Positions 27,577 through 35,842 of a stretch of DNA of 64,000 nucleotides are shown here, one piece after another. Each line of letters begins with the position of its first letter. Position 1 is the stretch's first letter. Under the pieces are notes generated by a model that was given only the letters and a program-made list of their open reading frames with translations, did not search any database and was not told where the DNA came from. Source of the DNA: Novosphingobium mangrovisedimenti (GTDB taxonomy: Bacteria > Pseudomonadota > Alphaproteobacteria > Sphingomonadales > Sphingomonadaceae); assembly GCF_025153475.1 (NCBI RefSeq), contig NZ_JANZXA010000011.1, forward strand, positions 105,143 to 169,142, written 5' to 3'. A program made the position numbers and the translations under genes.

Positions 27577-29907
27577 ATGGCTCGCGACGACAGCGCATTG
27601 ATAACGCGTCTCCTTTCCACGCCAACAGAAGACCTGCTCGCCGAAGCCTGCGCGCGCCGGGACATGCGTGGTCCCGCCCGCATGACCTATTCGCCGAAGG
27701 TCTTCATTCCCCTTACGCGCCTGTGTGCGGACGTGTGCCACTATTGCACCTTCGCCACGACGCCCTCACGGCTCGAAGCGCCCTACATGTCCGAGGAAGA
27801 GGTGCTGGAGGTCGCCCGCGCCGGGGCTGCGGCGGGCTGCAAGGAAGCGCTCTTCACGCTCGGCGATGCGCCGGAGAGGCGATACGCAGCGGCGCGCGAG
27901 TGGCTGGTGCAAAACGGCTTTTCCCGCACGATCGATTACGTTCGGCACTGCGCGGAACTGGTCCTCAGGGAAACCGGCCTGCTGCCGCACGTGAATGCAG
28001 GCATCCTCGGCGAAGAGGACTACCGCATGCTGCGCCCGGTCGCGGCTTCGGTGGGACTGATGCTGGAAAGCACCTCGGAGCGCCTGCTCGAAAAGGGCAT
28101 GTGCCACCATGGTTCGCCCGATAAGGTGCCGGAGTTGCGCATCGCCTCGCTCGATGCGGCGGGACGCGCGCGGGTGCCGACTACGACCGGCGTGCTGATC
28201 GGTATCGGAGAGGCGCCGCAGGAGCGTATCGAAGCGCTGATTGCGCTGCGCGACCTGCATGGACGCCACGGCCACCTGCAGGAAGTGATTGTCCAGAACT
28301 TCTGCCCCAAGCCCGGCACCAAGATGTCCGGCGCAGCCGAGGCCAGCGAAGACGATTTCCTGCGAACCATCGCCGCCGCGCGCATTGTCATGCCGGATGA
28401 GGTTTCCGTGCAGGCTCCCCCCAATCTCAACGACGAGCGGCTTGCCGAGTTGATCGACGCCGGCATAGACGACTGGGGCGGAATTTCGCCGGTCACGCTC
28501 GACCATGTGAACCCGGAGGCACCCTGGCCGGAAATCGAACGACTGGAGGCCGTGTGCGCACGTGCCGGCTTGCCGCTGGTCGAGCGCCTGACGATCTATC
28601 CGCGCTACATCGGTGCGACGGACAGTGAATGGCTCGACCCCGCGATCCGGCCGGAGGTCCTGAAACTGGCCGATGCCGAAGGGCTGGGGAGGGACAGTCA
28701 GTGGAGCCCCGGTGTTGCCGATCCGGCGCCGGGAAGCGTGCAGCTGCCGCTGGGACGACGGTACGAGGGGCCGGTGGCATCGCGCATTCATCGTATCCTC
28801 GACCGTGCCGCCGACAGTGCCTCGCTGTCCGAGGACGAGATCGTGACGCTCTTCGCCACGCGCGGTTCCGCTGCGCAAGCGGTGGTGGAAGCAGCCGACG
28901 CCTTGCGGGCCGAAGTGCGCGGCACTGACGTGACTTACGTCGTCAACCGCAACATCAACTACACCAACATCTGCACGCACGCCTGCTCGTTCTGCGCCTT
29001 TTCGAAGACCAGCACCAAGGCGGGCTTCCGCGACAAGCCCTACAATCTCGACCTCGACGAAATCGCCGACCGAGCCCGCGAGGCGGTCGACAGGGGTGCC
29101 ACCGAGGTTTGCCTGCAGGGCGGCATTCACCCGAGCTATACCGGCGAGACTTATCTGGCGATCCTGCGCGCCGTGAAGGACGCCTGCCCGGACCTGCACG
29201 TCCACGCCTTTTCGCCGCTCGAGGTAAGCCAGGGCGCGCGCACGCTGGATATGCCGGTTGCGGACTATCTTGCGATGCTGCGTGATGCCGGTCTCGGCTC
29301 CTTGCCCGGCACGGCAGCGGAGATCCTGTGCGACGACATCCGGGCGCAGATCTGCCCGGACAAGCTGACGACGCAGGAATGGCTCGATGTCGTTGGCTCT
29401 GCCCATCGCGTGGGCCTGCCGACGACGTCCACGATCATGTTCGGCCACCTCGAAGGGATCGGGCACTGGGCGCGCCACTTGTTGGCGCTGCGGAACCTGC
29501 AACTCGATACGGGCGGTATCACCGAGTTCGTCCCGCTGCCACTCGTCCACATGGAAGCGCCATTCTACAGGCGCGGGCAGAGCCGCAAGGGGCCGACCTG
29601 GCGCGAAACGGTGCTGATGCACGCGGTTGCGCGCCTCGCGCTCCATGGCGCGATCGACTCGATCCAGTGCTCATGGGTGAAGCTGGGCATGGAGGGAGCG
29701 GCCGCAGTTCTGGCGGCGGGCGCCAACGATCTGGGCGGCGTGCTGATGAACGAAAGCATCAGCCGGGCCGCAGGCGCGTCGCACGGCCAGGAAGTAGGCG
29801 TCGACGAACTGCGCAAGGCGGCGAAAAGTGTGGGGCGCAAGCTAAAGCAGCGCACCACGCTGTACGCGAACGTGGCCGGATCGTTGCTGACGGGCGAGGT
29901 GGCCTGA
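27577..29907 (+). CDS. fbiC: Fused Fo synthase FbiC (CofG-CofH)
   Basis: This 776-residue fusion makes the deazaflavin Fo from tyrosine and a flavin precursor by two radical-SAM steps. The N-terminal CofG domain has CADVCHYC (Cys50, Cys54, Cys57). The C-terminal CofH domain has CTHACSFC (Cys466, Cys470, Cys473), and both sit in TIM-barrel surroundings. The actinobacterial FbiC is also fused, while archaeal CofG and CofH are separate. It starts two bases after the cofD stop and closes the plus arm. LuxR follows convergently 11 bases later. Confidence 0.96.
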   Translation: MARDDSALITRLLSTPTEDLLAEACARRDMRGPARMTYSPKVFIPLTRLCADVCHYCTFATTPSRLEAPYMSEEEVLEVARAGAAAGCKEALFTLGDAPERRYAAAREWLVQNGFSRTIDYVRHCAELVLRETGLLPHVNAGILGEEDYRMLRPVAASVGLMLESTSERLLEKGMCHHGSPDKVPELRIASLDAAGRARVPTTTGVLIGIGEAPQERIEALIALRDLHGRHGHLQEVIVQNFCPKPGTKMSGAAEASEDDFLRTIAAARIVMPDEVSVQAPPNLNDERLAELIDAGIDDWGGISPVTLDHVNPEAPWPEIERLEAVCARAGLPLVERLTIYPRYIGATDSEWLDPAIRPEVLKLADAEGLGRDSQWSPGVADPAPGSVQLPLGRRYEGPVASRIHRILDRAADSASLSEDEIVTLFATRGSAAQAVVEAADALRAEVRGTDVTYVVNRNINYTNICTHACSFCAFSKTSTKAGFRDKPYNLDLDEIADRAREAVDRGATEVCLQGGIHPSYTGETYLAILRAVKDACPDLHVHAFSPLEVSQGARTLDMPVADYLAMLRDAGLGSLPGTAAEILCDDIRAQICPDKLTTQEWLDVVGSAHRVGLPTTSTIMFGHLEGIGHWARHLLALRNLQLDTGGITEFVPLPLVHMEAPFYRRGQSRKGPTWRETVLMHAVARLALHGAIDSIQCSWVKLGMEGAAAVLAAGANDLGGVLMNESISRAAGASHGQEVGVDELRKAAKSVGRKLKQRTTLYANVAGSLLTGEVA

Positions 29908-29918
29908 CCGGGTGGGGA

Positions 29919-30638
29919 TCAGGCCGCGATCAGGCCCATGCCGATCCCGCGTACTGCGGCGGACGTCCGGTCTGTCACGTCCAGCTTGTCGTAGATGCGG
30001 CGCAGGTAGGTATCGACAGTCCCCACGGAAATACCGAGAATTTCGGCTATGACACTGTTGCTCTTGCCGCGGGCCACCCAATCGAGCACCTCTCTTTCTC
30101 GCCCGGACAGAGGCCTGTCGTCGGCCTGCCGGCCGGCCAGGAATTCGCAGATGCGCAGGTGCATGGCCTGAGCGGCCATGTGCATTTCTCGCAGGGCATC
30201 CTCGTCGACTCGCGCGTTCTCCGCCATTCTCCCGATACCGACGTAACCGTCGCGGCCGTTGGGCCCATAGCACGGCATCGTGAAGCCATCGCCGATCTCA
30301 AGTTCGCGCATCAACTGGAGGAAGCCGCGCTCCTCGGGCGTCGCATCCACGGATGCCCAGGCCTCGGTCCAGCGAACGGGAACGCCGAGCGCCATCGCCG
30401 TTCGCGGCACTACGTCGAGTCGCTGGAAATTGGCAGCCAGATAGGTCCTCACGACCTCCGGGCTAAATCCGTGGTGCATCGGTTCCATCAGTCCTTCCGG
30501 CGCATTTCCCCGTGTTCCCGGAGCTGCCGAGAAGTAGAAACAGGAAGAGAACCCGTTTTCCTCGAAATATGCGGGCATGACCTCGAGAAGGTCCGGCAGA
30601 CTTCTGCTGCGTAATACTTTTTCCATTATCGCAGGCAT
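29919..30638 (-). CDS. LuxR-type regulator with autoinducer-like domain
   Basis: This protein of about 239 residues has a ligand-binding half (residues 1-160; YLAANFQRLDVVPRTA...VRWTEAW) and a C-terminal LuxR HTH (PLSGREREVLDWVARGKSNSVIAEILGISVGTVDTYLRRIYDKL). The N-terminal half resembles the Autoind_bind fold, but the classic Asp-Pro pair is Asp-Val. No luxI gene is visible, so it may be a solo LuxR. It sits next to fbiC and may control the F420 cluster. The start at 30638 has a GGGA site; upstream codons are less likely. Confidence 0.75.
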   Translation of the reverse strand: MPAIMEKVLRSRSLPDLLEVMPAYFEENGFSSCFYFSAAPGTRGNAPEGLMEPMHHGFSPEVVRTYLAANFQRLDVVPRTAMALGVPVRWTEAWASVDATPEERGFLQLMRELEIGDGFTMPCYGPNGRDGYVGIGRMAENARVDEDALREMHMAAQAMHLRICEFLAGRQADDRPLSGREREVLDWVARGKSNSVIAEILGISVGTVDTYLRRIYDKLDVTDRTSAAVRGIGMGLIAA

Positions 30639-31097
30639 GTTCGTGTCCCGCACAATACATTGGAAAACAGACTGGTCTCGTAGTCGCTCGAAGCACTGCA
30701 ATAAGAGCAAATCAAAAGGCGCAATTCAAGATGGCAAGTCGGGTTTCTGTCTCTCCCTTTAAAGGAAAGGAGACTGCATTCCAATTCCCGTGACGGAAAT
30801 GGAAGAATATCAGAGCAACTGTCGTCGATTGCTGCCAAGCCCCCTGCGGCAAACGCGTGTCCCGTGAGTGCGGGACTCGTCCGCGAAACCGGCGACACTT
30901 ATTGGGCCAGAGTTGCAATGCGACGGGCGCCGCCCTCCTCCTCCTCCCTCCGGCGCCTGACACGCAAGCCGCAAGCCCTCGGGTCGCACCAGAAGCTGTG
31001 GCCTGCTCGGGAACCGCAGTGCCTGAAGACGACCTGCCAGCCCCGGGCCCGGGGCTGGCAGGTCATTTCCTTTGACGATTAATCGCCTGATCGGCCG
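30639..31097. other. Intergenic region luxR / VOC gene with 34-bp palindrome
   Basis: These 459 bases hold no gene I can support; short open frames on either strand lack family features. The striking element is a perfect 34-base palindrome at 31031-31064 (17-bp arms, no spacer, core CCCCGGGCCCGGGG). It lies 34 bases past the VOC stop on the minus strand. It can form a very stable hairpin and may end the VOC transcript, though no T-run follows on that strand. Confidence 0.5.
31031..31064. repeat. Perfect 34-bp palindrome
   Basis: The left arm 31031-31047 is the exact reverse complement of the right arm 31048-31064, with no spacer. On the plus strand it is followed by ATTTCCTTTG. The position downstream of the VOC gene suggests a transcription end or a strong hairpin. 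Confidence 0.7.
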
Positions 31098-31577
31098 TCA
31101 CATCGCCCGGATTTGCTGCCACATCGCGTCGGGCATCCAAGTGTATTCAAGGTAGTGCCCGAAGACCTTGCGGGCATCGAGGTAGAGAAACTTCAGCCCG
31201 GTGCCGTCGGCGTCGCCGGAAAGGTCGCGCTCCATCGCTACCGGGAACTCCTGTTGGTCCGCGCGAGCGCGGAAATCATCCCAGTCGTCGATGCGGAAGC
31301 AGATATGGTGAAAGCGCAACGGGCCGCCGTTCGAGAGGCAGTTTGCGTAGATGCCCACTTCGTCGATCTCGTTTTCGATCAGCTCGTACTGCAGGTCACC
31401 GATCCAGATGAAGCAGATGCGGCCTTTCTGCCGCTTGGGCCCTTCAGGCGTCAGCACCGTCTGGTCGACGGGGATGATGATCGGCTCCTTGGTGAGGCCG
31501 CGGCCCCGGAACAGATCGATCCCGGCTTCGAGATCGTCGCAGATATAGGCGTTCTGGTAGTGCATGCCTTCGAGCAT
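31098..31577 (-). CDS. VOC-family (glyoxalase/dioxygenase-like) protein
   Basis: This 159-residue protein has the paired beta-alpha-beta-beta-beta arrangement of the vicinal oxygen chelate fold: first module YQNAYICDDLEAGIDLFRGRGLT...YELIEN, second module RFHHICFRIDDWDDFRARADQQ...LEYTW. Likely metal residues are the His in FHHICF and the Glu in YLEYTW. Start ATG 31577 follows GGGGGAGA. It is 56 bases downstream of the sulfotransferase, so co-transcription is likely. Substrate unknown. Confidence 0.8.
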   Translation of the reverse strand: MLEGMHYQNAYICDDLEAGIDLFRGRGLTKEPIIIPVDQTVLTPEGPKRQKGRICFIWIGDLQYELIENEIDEVGIYANCLSNGGPLRFHHICFRIDDWDDFRARADQQEFPVAMERDLSGDADGTGLKFLYLDARKVFGHYLEYTWMPDAMWQQIRAM

Positions 31578-31633
31578 GTGTCTCTCCCCCATGTGGAAAG
31601 GGGCGGGCTGTTCAGCCTCGCCCCCGATATGTA

Positions 31634-32800
31634 TCAGCCCTCGCGCGCGACGTCGTAGCGCGAAAGGTAGCGTTCGAAGAGCGGCTCGAGCTCTTCCTTG
31701 GTGATCCCGTACTGGGCCAGCTTGTATTCGTGCTTGCCGAACTTGTTCTGCGGGTTGTCGTCCACCCACTTCTGGATGCCGGCCTCGGCCTGTGCGGTCC
31801 ACTCGTCGCCCAGCTTGGCGTAGAGCTTCTTGGTCTCGCCCACCGGATCCTCGACGAGATCGGCGTAGTGGACGTCGATGATCTTGTCCTCGCCGAACTT
31901 GTCACGGAAATCCATGATCCGGTTGGCGTGCTCTGCGGCCTGCCAGACGTAGTCTTCCTTCAGCCACTCGGTGTCGATCTTGCCCATGTGCGCCATGTGG
32001 CTGAGCGAGATGATCGAGCACAGCGAACCGGTCGCGGTGAAGGGATCGCGGTGCGTCCAGATCACGCGGGCATCGGGGTAGATCTTGAAGATCGTCTCCA
32101 GCCACAGCGCATGGCTCGGCTTCTTCACGTTCCACACGCCGCCGGCATGGTGCTGCAGCACCTGCAGGAACTTCTTGTGGTACTCGTAGGCACTGGTCAT
32201 GTCGCACGAGAAAATGAAGTCCTTGTAGAGCGGCAGCTTGCCCTTGGACTCGATCATCAGCGTCTTGAAATCGTGCGCCATGAAGAACACGCACTCGTTC
32301 GGGTAGATGGCCGATCCGCGATAGTACTTGCCCATCTCCGGATTGGCTTCGAGCATCGCCTTTTCCTGAGCCAGACGACCCTGCGCGCGCGGGTCGTTGA
32401 TCAGCATGTCCTTCGACGAGACCGGCGGCACCGGATCGTCGATTTCCCAGGTCAGCGGCGAACGGCGCGCCGGATCGGCGGCAAGCAGGTTCGACATCAG
32501 CGTGGTGCCGGTGCGCGGCACGCCCATGACGAAGACGGGCTTTTCGATCGGCCGGTCGAGCAGGTCCGGGTTCTCGCGAAGATACTGCGAAACCTTCAGG
32601 CGGCCGCGCAGATAGTGCTGCGTATCGTTCTTCGCGCGGCCGGTGCCGCCTTCGTTCATCCAGCCCTTTTCGATGCCTTCATTGAAGGACGCGATGAAGA
32701 CGTCGAGGCCTTCGCGGTAGGTGTCGTTGTCGAAGGTGTCGATGCCGGTTTCCTTCATCGCCTGTTCGATGAGGGCGTCGGCGACCAGAAGCTCGGTCAT
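31634..32800 (-). CDS. PAPS-dependent sulfotransferase family protein
   Basis: This 388-residue protein belongs to the sulfotransferase P-loop superfamily. The 5'-phosphosulfate-binding loop is FVMGVPRTGTTLMSNLLAAD (near residue 90), and the 3'-phosphate region is in VIWTHRDPFTATGSLCSII (near residue 243). A downstream WNVKKPSHALWLETI helix is also typical. This larger group often acts on small hydroxylated molecules. The CysD/CysNC/CysQ genes for making PAPS and clearing PAP are only 6 kb away. The start has no clear ribosome site but is supported by the family length. Confidence 0.88.
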   Translation of the reverse strand: MTELLVADALIEQAMKETGIDTFDNDTYREGLDVFIASFNEGIEKGWMNEGGTGRAKNDTQHYLRGRLKVSQYLRENPDLLDRPIEKPVFVMGVPRTGTTLMSNLLAADPARRSPLTWEIDDPVPPVSSKDMLINDPRAQGRLAQEKAMLEANPEMGKYYRGSAIYPNECVFFMAHDFKTLMIESKGKLPLYKDFIFSCDMTSAYEYHKKFLQVLQHHAGGVWNVKKPSHALWLETIFKIYPDARVIWTHRDPFTATGSLCSIISLSHMAHMGKIDTEWLKEDYVWQAAEHANRIMDFRDKFGEDKIIDVHYADLVEDPVGETKKLYAKLGDEWTAQAEAGIQKWVDDNPQNKFGKHEYKLAQYGITKEELEPLFERYLSRYDVAREG

Positions 32801-32941
32801 GCGTGCTCTATCCTCTGTCCCGTTGGATTGTGCTTTCGGACTGCATCGGCAGCCATTGCGTAGGCGCCGAAATAACGCCTTGCAGCCGTGCATTGGCAAT
32901 GCACCAGGGGATATAATTCAGGTCATTACATGGAAATTGGG

Positions 32942-33889
32942 TCAATACCCGGCATCTGCCGGCGTCGTACTCAGCACGCGTCCCTGTCGCTGGCGGAACG
33001 TGGTCGGGCTCGTGCCCACCGCCCGACGGAAGGCAAAGGTGAAGCTGGAAGGCGAGGCGAAGCCCATCGTGAAGGCAATGGTCTTGACGCTCTCGCCTTC
33101 CATCAGCAGGCGCTTGGCGGCCTCCATCCGGCGTTGTTCGATATAGTCCCCGATCGAACAGGCACGGCTGACGCGAAAGCCGCGCGTCAGCTGACGGACC
33201 GACAGCCCGCACAGTTCAGCCAGTTCCTTGAGCGATGGTGCCTCGAGCCTGTCCGCAAGGCGTTCGTCGATCAGCCGGAGACGCCATCCGGCCAGCCCGC
33301 CGGTCACGGACCGCTCCGCCACTTCGTAGCAGTAGCGGCCGAGTTCGATGGCCAGTTCGGCCCCCAGCAGCTCGAGCATTTTCGTGGCGGCAAGGCCCGG
33401 ATGGCGGATTTCCGCGGTTATCCGGAAGAGCAGGGCACGCACCTGCGCGCTGGAAATGTCCAGTGTCGCGGCAAGGTGCTGGTCGTCCCACACCAGATCG
33501 CGCCCCACGATCTCGTGCACCAGCGCCGGATCGATGCTGCAGATCAGCGAAGCCTGCCGCCCGCTTTCGCCCTTGACGTAGAGTTCCTCGCCCGGCGGGA
33601 GCATGAAGATGTCGCCCAGACGTTCGAACCGGTGCGGCCCCCAGCGGTCCCGAAAACCGCCACGCGAATTCAGCGGACGCGGCGTCAGGCACATATTGAC
33701 GTGGTAGCGGTCAGGCACTTCGTGGAGCGTGGCCGTCGGTTCCGGGATCGCGAAGCGTACGATCTGCGCGACGATGCCGGGAGCGTTCAGCTCGGCATCG
33801 ACGGATATGGTCGGGCGTTGCGCTACGCTGTCGGGCAAGGTTGATCTCCGGTCGCTGGCCGGCGGCCAGAATTGTGTCCCTGATGGCAT
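32942..33889 (-). CDS. AraC-family transcriptional regulator
   Basis: This 315-residue regulator has a C-terminal AraC double HTH (KELAELCGLSVRQLTRGFRVS and KTIAFTMGFASPSSFTFAFRRAVGTSPTTFR) with the usual second-helix spacing. The N-terminal half (about 200 residues) is a ligand/dimer region without an obvious cupin signature. It is divergent from the plus-strand SDR-ADH-MBL set and lies upstream of the sulfotransferase-VOC genes, so it may control both. Confidence 0.9.
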   Translation of the reverse strand: MPSGTQFWPPASDRRSTLPDSVAQRPTISVDAELNAPGIVAQIVRFAIPEPTATLHEVPDRYHVNMCLTPRPLNSRGGFRDRWGPHRFERLGDIFMLPPGEELYVKGESGRQASLICSIDPALVHEIVGRDLVWDDQHLAATLDISSAQVRALLFRITAEIRHPGLAATKMLELLGAELAIELGRYCYEVAERSVTGGLAGWRLRLIDERLADRLEAPSLKELAELCGLSVRQLTRGFRVSRACSIGDYIEQRRMEAAKRLLMEGESVKTIAFTMGFASPSSFTFAFRRAVGTSPTTFRQRQGRVLSTTPADAGY

Positions 33890-34006
33890 ACTTGGGCCTG
33901 ATTTCTATTATCGCTACCCTTGATAGGCAAGCCGTGCCCGCCGAAACCTCTGAGGCATAACCGCGCTCCTGTGGGCGCACGTTTTCGGGATTGAGGAGAC
34001 ACGACG

Positions 34007-34798
34007 ATGGCCAACGGCCTTTTCGACTGCACGGGCAAAGTAACTGTGGTGACCGGCGGCAACGGCGGCATCGGCTTCGGTTTTGCCATGGGCGTCGCCA
34101 AGATGGGCGGCGATGTCGCGATCTGGGCGCGCAACGCGGAAAAGAGCGCCAAGGCCAAGGCCGAACTCGAAGCGGCGGGCGCAGGCAAGGTCATCGCCTA
34201 TCAGGTCGACGTCTCCGAGGAAGAGAACATCACCGAAGGCTACAAGAAGGTGATGGAAGACTTCGGCCGGGTCGACTGCGTGTTCGCCAACTCGGGCGCT
34301 TCACCGCGCTACAACTCGGTGTTCGATATGCCGACCGAGCACTGGTATGATTTCCAGAAGACCGCGCTGCACGGCGCTTTCTTCACGCTGCGCGAGGGCG
34401 CGCGCCTGATGAAGGAGCGTGTAGAGGGCGGGGATGCCAGCGGCGGCAGCCTCGTCGCCTGCGGCTCGCTCTCGCTGTTCCAGGGCCTGCCGGGCAAGAT
34501 GGAATATGCCGCCTCGAAGTGCGCGGTGGCAGCGACGATCCGCTGCCTTGCCATCGAACTCGCGCCGCTCGGCATTCGCGCCAACGTTGTTGCGCCGGGC
34601 CTCATCATCACGCCGATGATGGGTGAGGGCGCCCGCGCCGAAGGCGTGGCCGCGCATTTCGCGCCGACCATCCCGATGCAGCGCTGCGGCCGCCCGGCCG
34701 ACTTCGAGGGCATCGGCGCCTACCTGTGCTCGGACGCCAGCTCGTTCATGACCGGCGAGACCGTCACCATCGACGGCGGCTACATGGTCCGCCCGTAA
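34007..34798 (+). CDS. SDR-family oxidoreductase
   Basis: This 263-residue short-chain dehydrogenase has TGGNGGIGFG near residue 18, the central NSGA in CVFANSGASPRY (normally NNAG), YAASK for catalysis (YxxxK) and a C-terminal SSFMTGETVTIDGGYMV. The cofactor loop WARNAEK hints at NADPH. A GAGGAG site precedes the ATG. It opens a three-gene run with a zinc-type alcohol dehydrogenase and an MBL-fold protein. Confidence 0.88.
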   Translation: MANGLFDCTGKVTVVTGGNGGIGFGFAMGVAKMGGDVAIWARNAEKSAKAKAELEAAGAGKVIAYQVDVSEEENITEGYKKVMEDFGRVDCVFANSGASPRYNSVFDMPTEHWYDFQKTALHGAFFTLREGARLMKERVEGGDASGGSLVACGSLSLFQGLPGKMEYAASKCAVAATIRCLAIELAPLGIRANVVAPGLIITPMMGEGARAEGVAAHFAPTIPMQRCGRPADFEGIGAYLCSDASSFMTGETVTIDGGYMVRP

Positions 34799-34829
34799 CC
34801 AGAACAGACCGGGGACGAGGAGAGAGAAA

Positions 34830-35840
34830 ATGAAGCGTCTGAACATTCACGGCGTCGGCGATGTCCGGCTCGATCCCTACGAAAGGCCCGAGGCAGGCCC
34901 GAACGACGTGGTCGTGCGCATGAAGTCTGTCGGCATTTGCGGCAGTGACCTGTCCTACATCAAGGTCGGCGGCATGCCGGCCGAACCGGGCGGCCAGACC
35001 GCTCTGGGTCATGAGGGCGCGGGCGAGGTGCTGCAGGTCGGCTCGGACGTATCCGGCATCGCCGTGGGCGATCCGGTGATCATCAATCCGATGATGACGC
35101 CCAGCAACATCGGTTCGGGCGGCTCGGAAGGGGCGTTTACCGAGGAATTGCTGGTGCGCGAGGCACGGCTGGGCGACTCGATCCTGCCAATTCCCGAGGG
35201 TGTCGACTACGACGTCGCCGCCATGTGCGAGCCGCTGGCCGTTGCCATGCACGGCGTCAACCGCGCCGAAGTGAAGCCGGGCGACAAGGTCGTGGTGTTC
35301 GGCTGCGGCCCAATTGGCCTGGGCATGCTGCTCTGGCTCAACGATCGGGGGATTACCGACGTAGTGGCCCTCGACCTCGCGGAAGAGCGGCTCGAACGGG
35401 CTCGGGCGATCGGCGTGCAGGCTGCGCTCGATCCGACCAAGGTCGATCTGCGCGCTGAGCTTGCAAGGCTTCACGGCGAAGTGCCGAGTTACGGCCGCCT
35501 GGGCGTCGGCACCGATGCGTTCATCGATGCCGCCGGCGCGCCCAACATTCTCTCGCAAGTCATCATGATGGCCAAGTTCCATGCGCGCATGGTGATCACG
35601 GCGGCCTACATGAAGCCGATCGAGTTCCCCGTCGGCCGGATGCTGACCAGCGAAATGACCATTACCACGGCTGTCGGCTATCCGACCGAGATGCCCGACG
35701 TGATCGCGGCCATGCCGCGCCTGAAGGACAAGATCGCGGCCATGATCAGCCACAAGCTGCCTTTTACCGATGTGATGAAGGGCCTCGAGATCGCGGCGAC
35801 CCCGCAGTCGGCCAAGGTCATGATCGAGATGGAGGACTGA
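34830..35840 (+). CDS. Zinc-type medium-chain alcohol dehydrogenase
   Basis: This 336-residue MDR enzyme has the catalytic-zinc cysteine in VGICGSDLSY (near residue 38) and GHEGAGEV (near residue 62). The cofactor motif is VFGCGPIGLGMLLWL, followed by DLAEERLERA (an Asp that favours NAD). It lacks the four-cysteine structural zinc lobe of horse-type ADH. It resembles sorbitol/butanediol/threonine dehydrogenases. Substrate unknown. Its stop is 2 bases before the MBL gene start. Confidence 0.88.
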   Translation: MKRLNIHGVGDVRLDPYERPEAGPNDVVVRMKSVGICGSDLSYIKVGGMPAEPGGQTALGHEGAGEVLQVGSDVSGIAVGDPVIINPMMTPSNIGSGGSEGAFTEELLVREARLGDSILPIPEGVDYDVAAMCEPLAVAMHGVNRAEVKPGDKVVVFGCGPIGLGMLLWLNDRGITDVVALDLAEERLERARAIGVQAALDPTKVDLRAELARLHGEVPSYGRLGVGTDAFIDAAGAPNILSQVIMMAKFHARMVITAAYMKPIEFPVGRMLTSEMTITTAVGYPTEMPDVIAAMPRLKDKIAAMISHKLPFTDVMKGLEIAATPQSAKVMIEMED

Positions 35841-35842
35841 CC

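Noticed and set aside
27766..29646. Minus-strand open frame of about 626 codons opposite fbiC
   Set aside because: Shadow of fbiC.
30857..31082. Short plus-strand open frames in the gap before the VOC gene
   Set aside because: No ribosome site, no family features, and they run through the 34-base palindrome.
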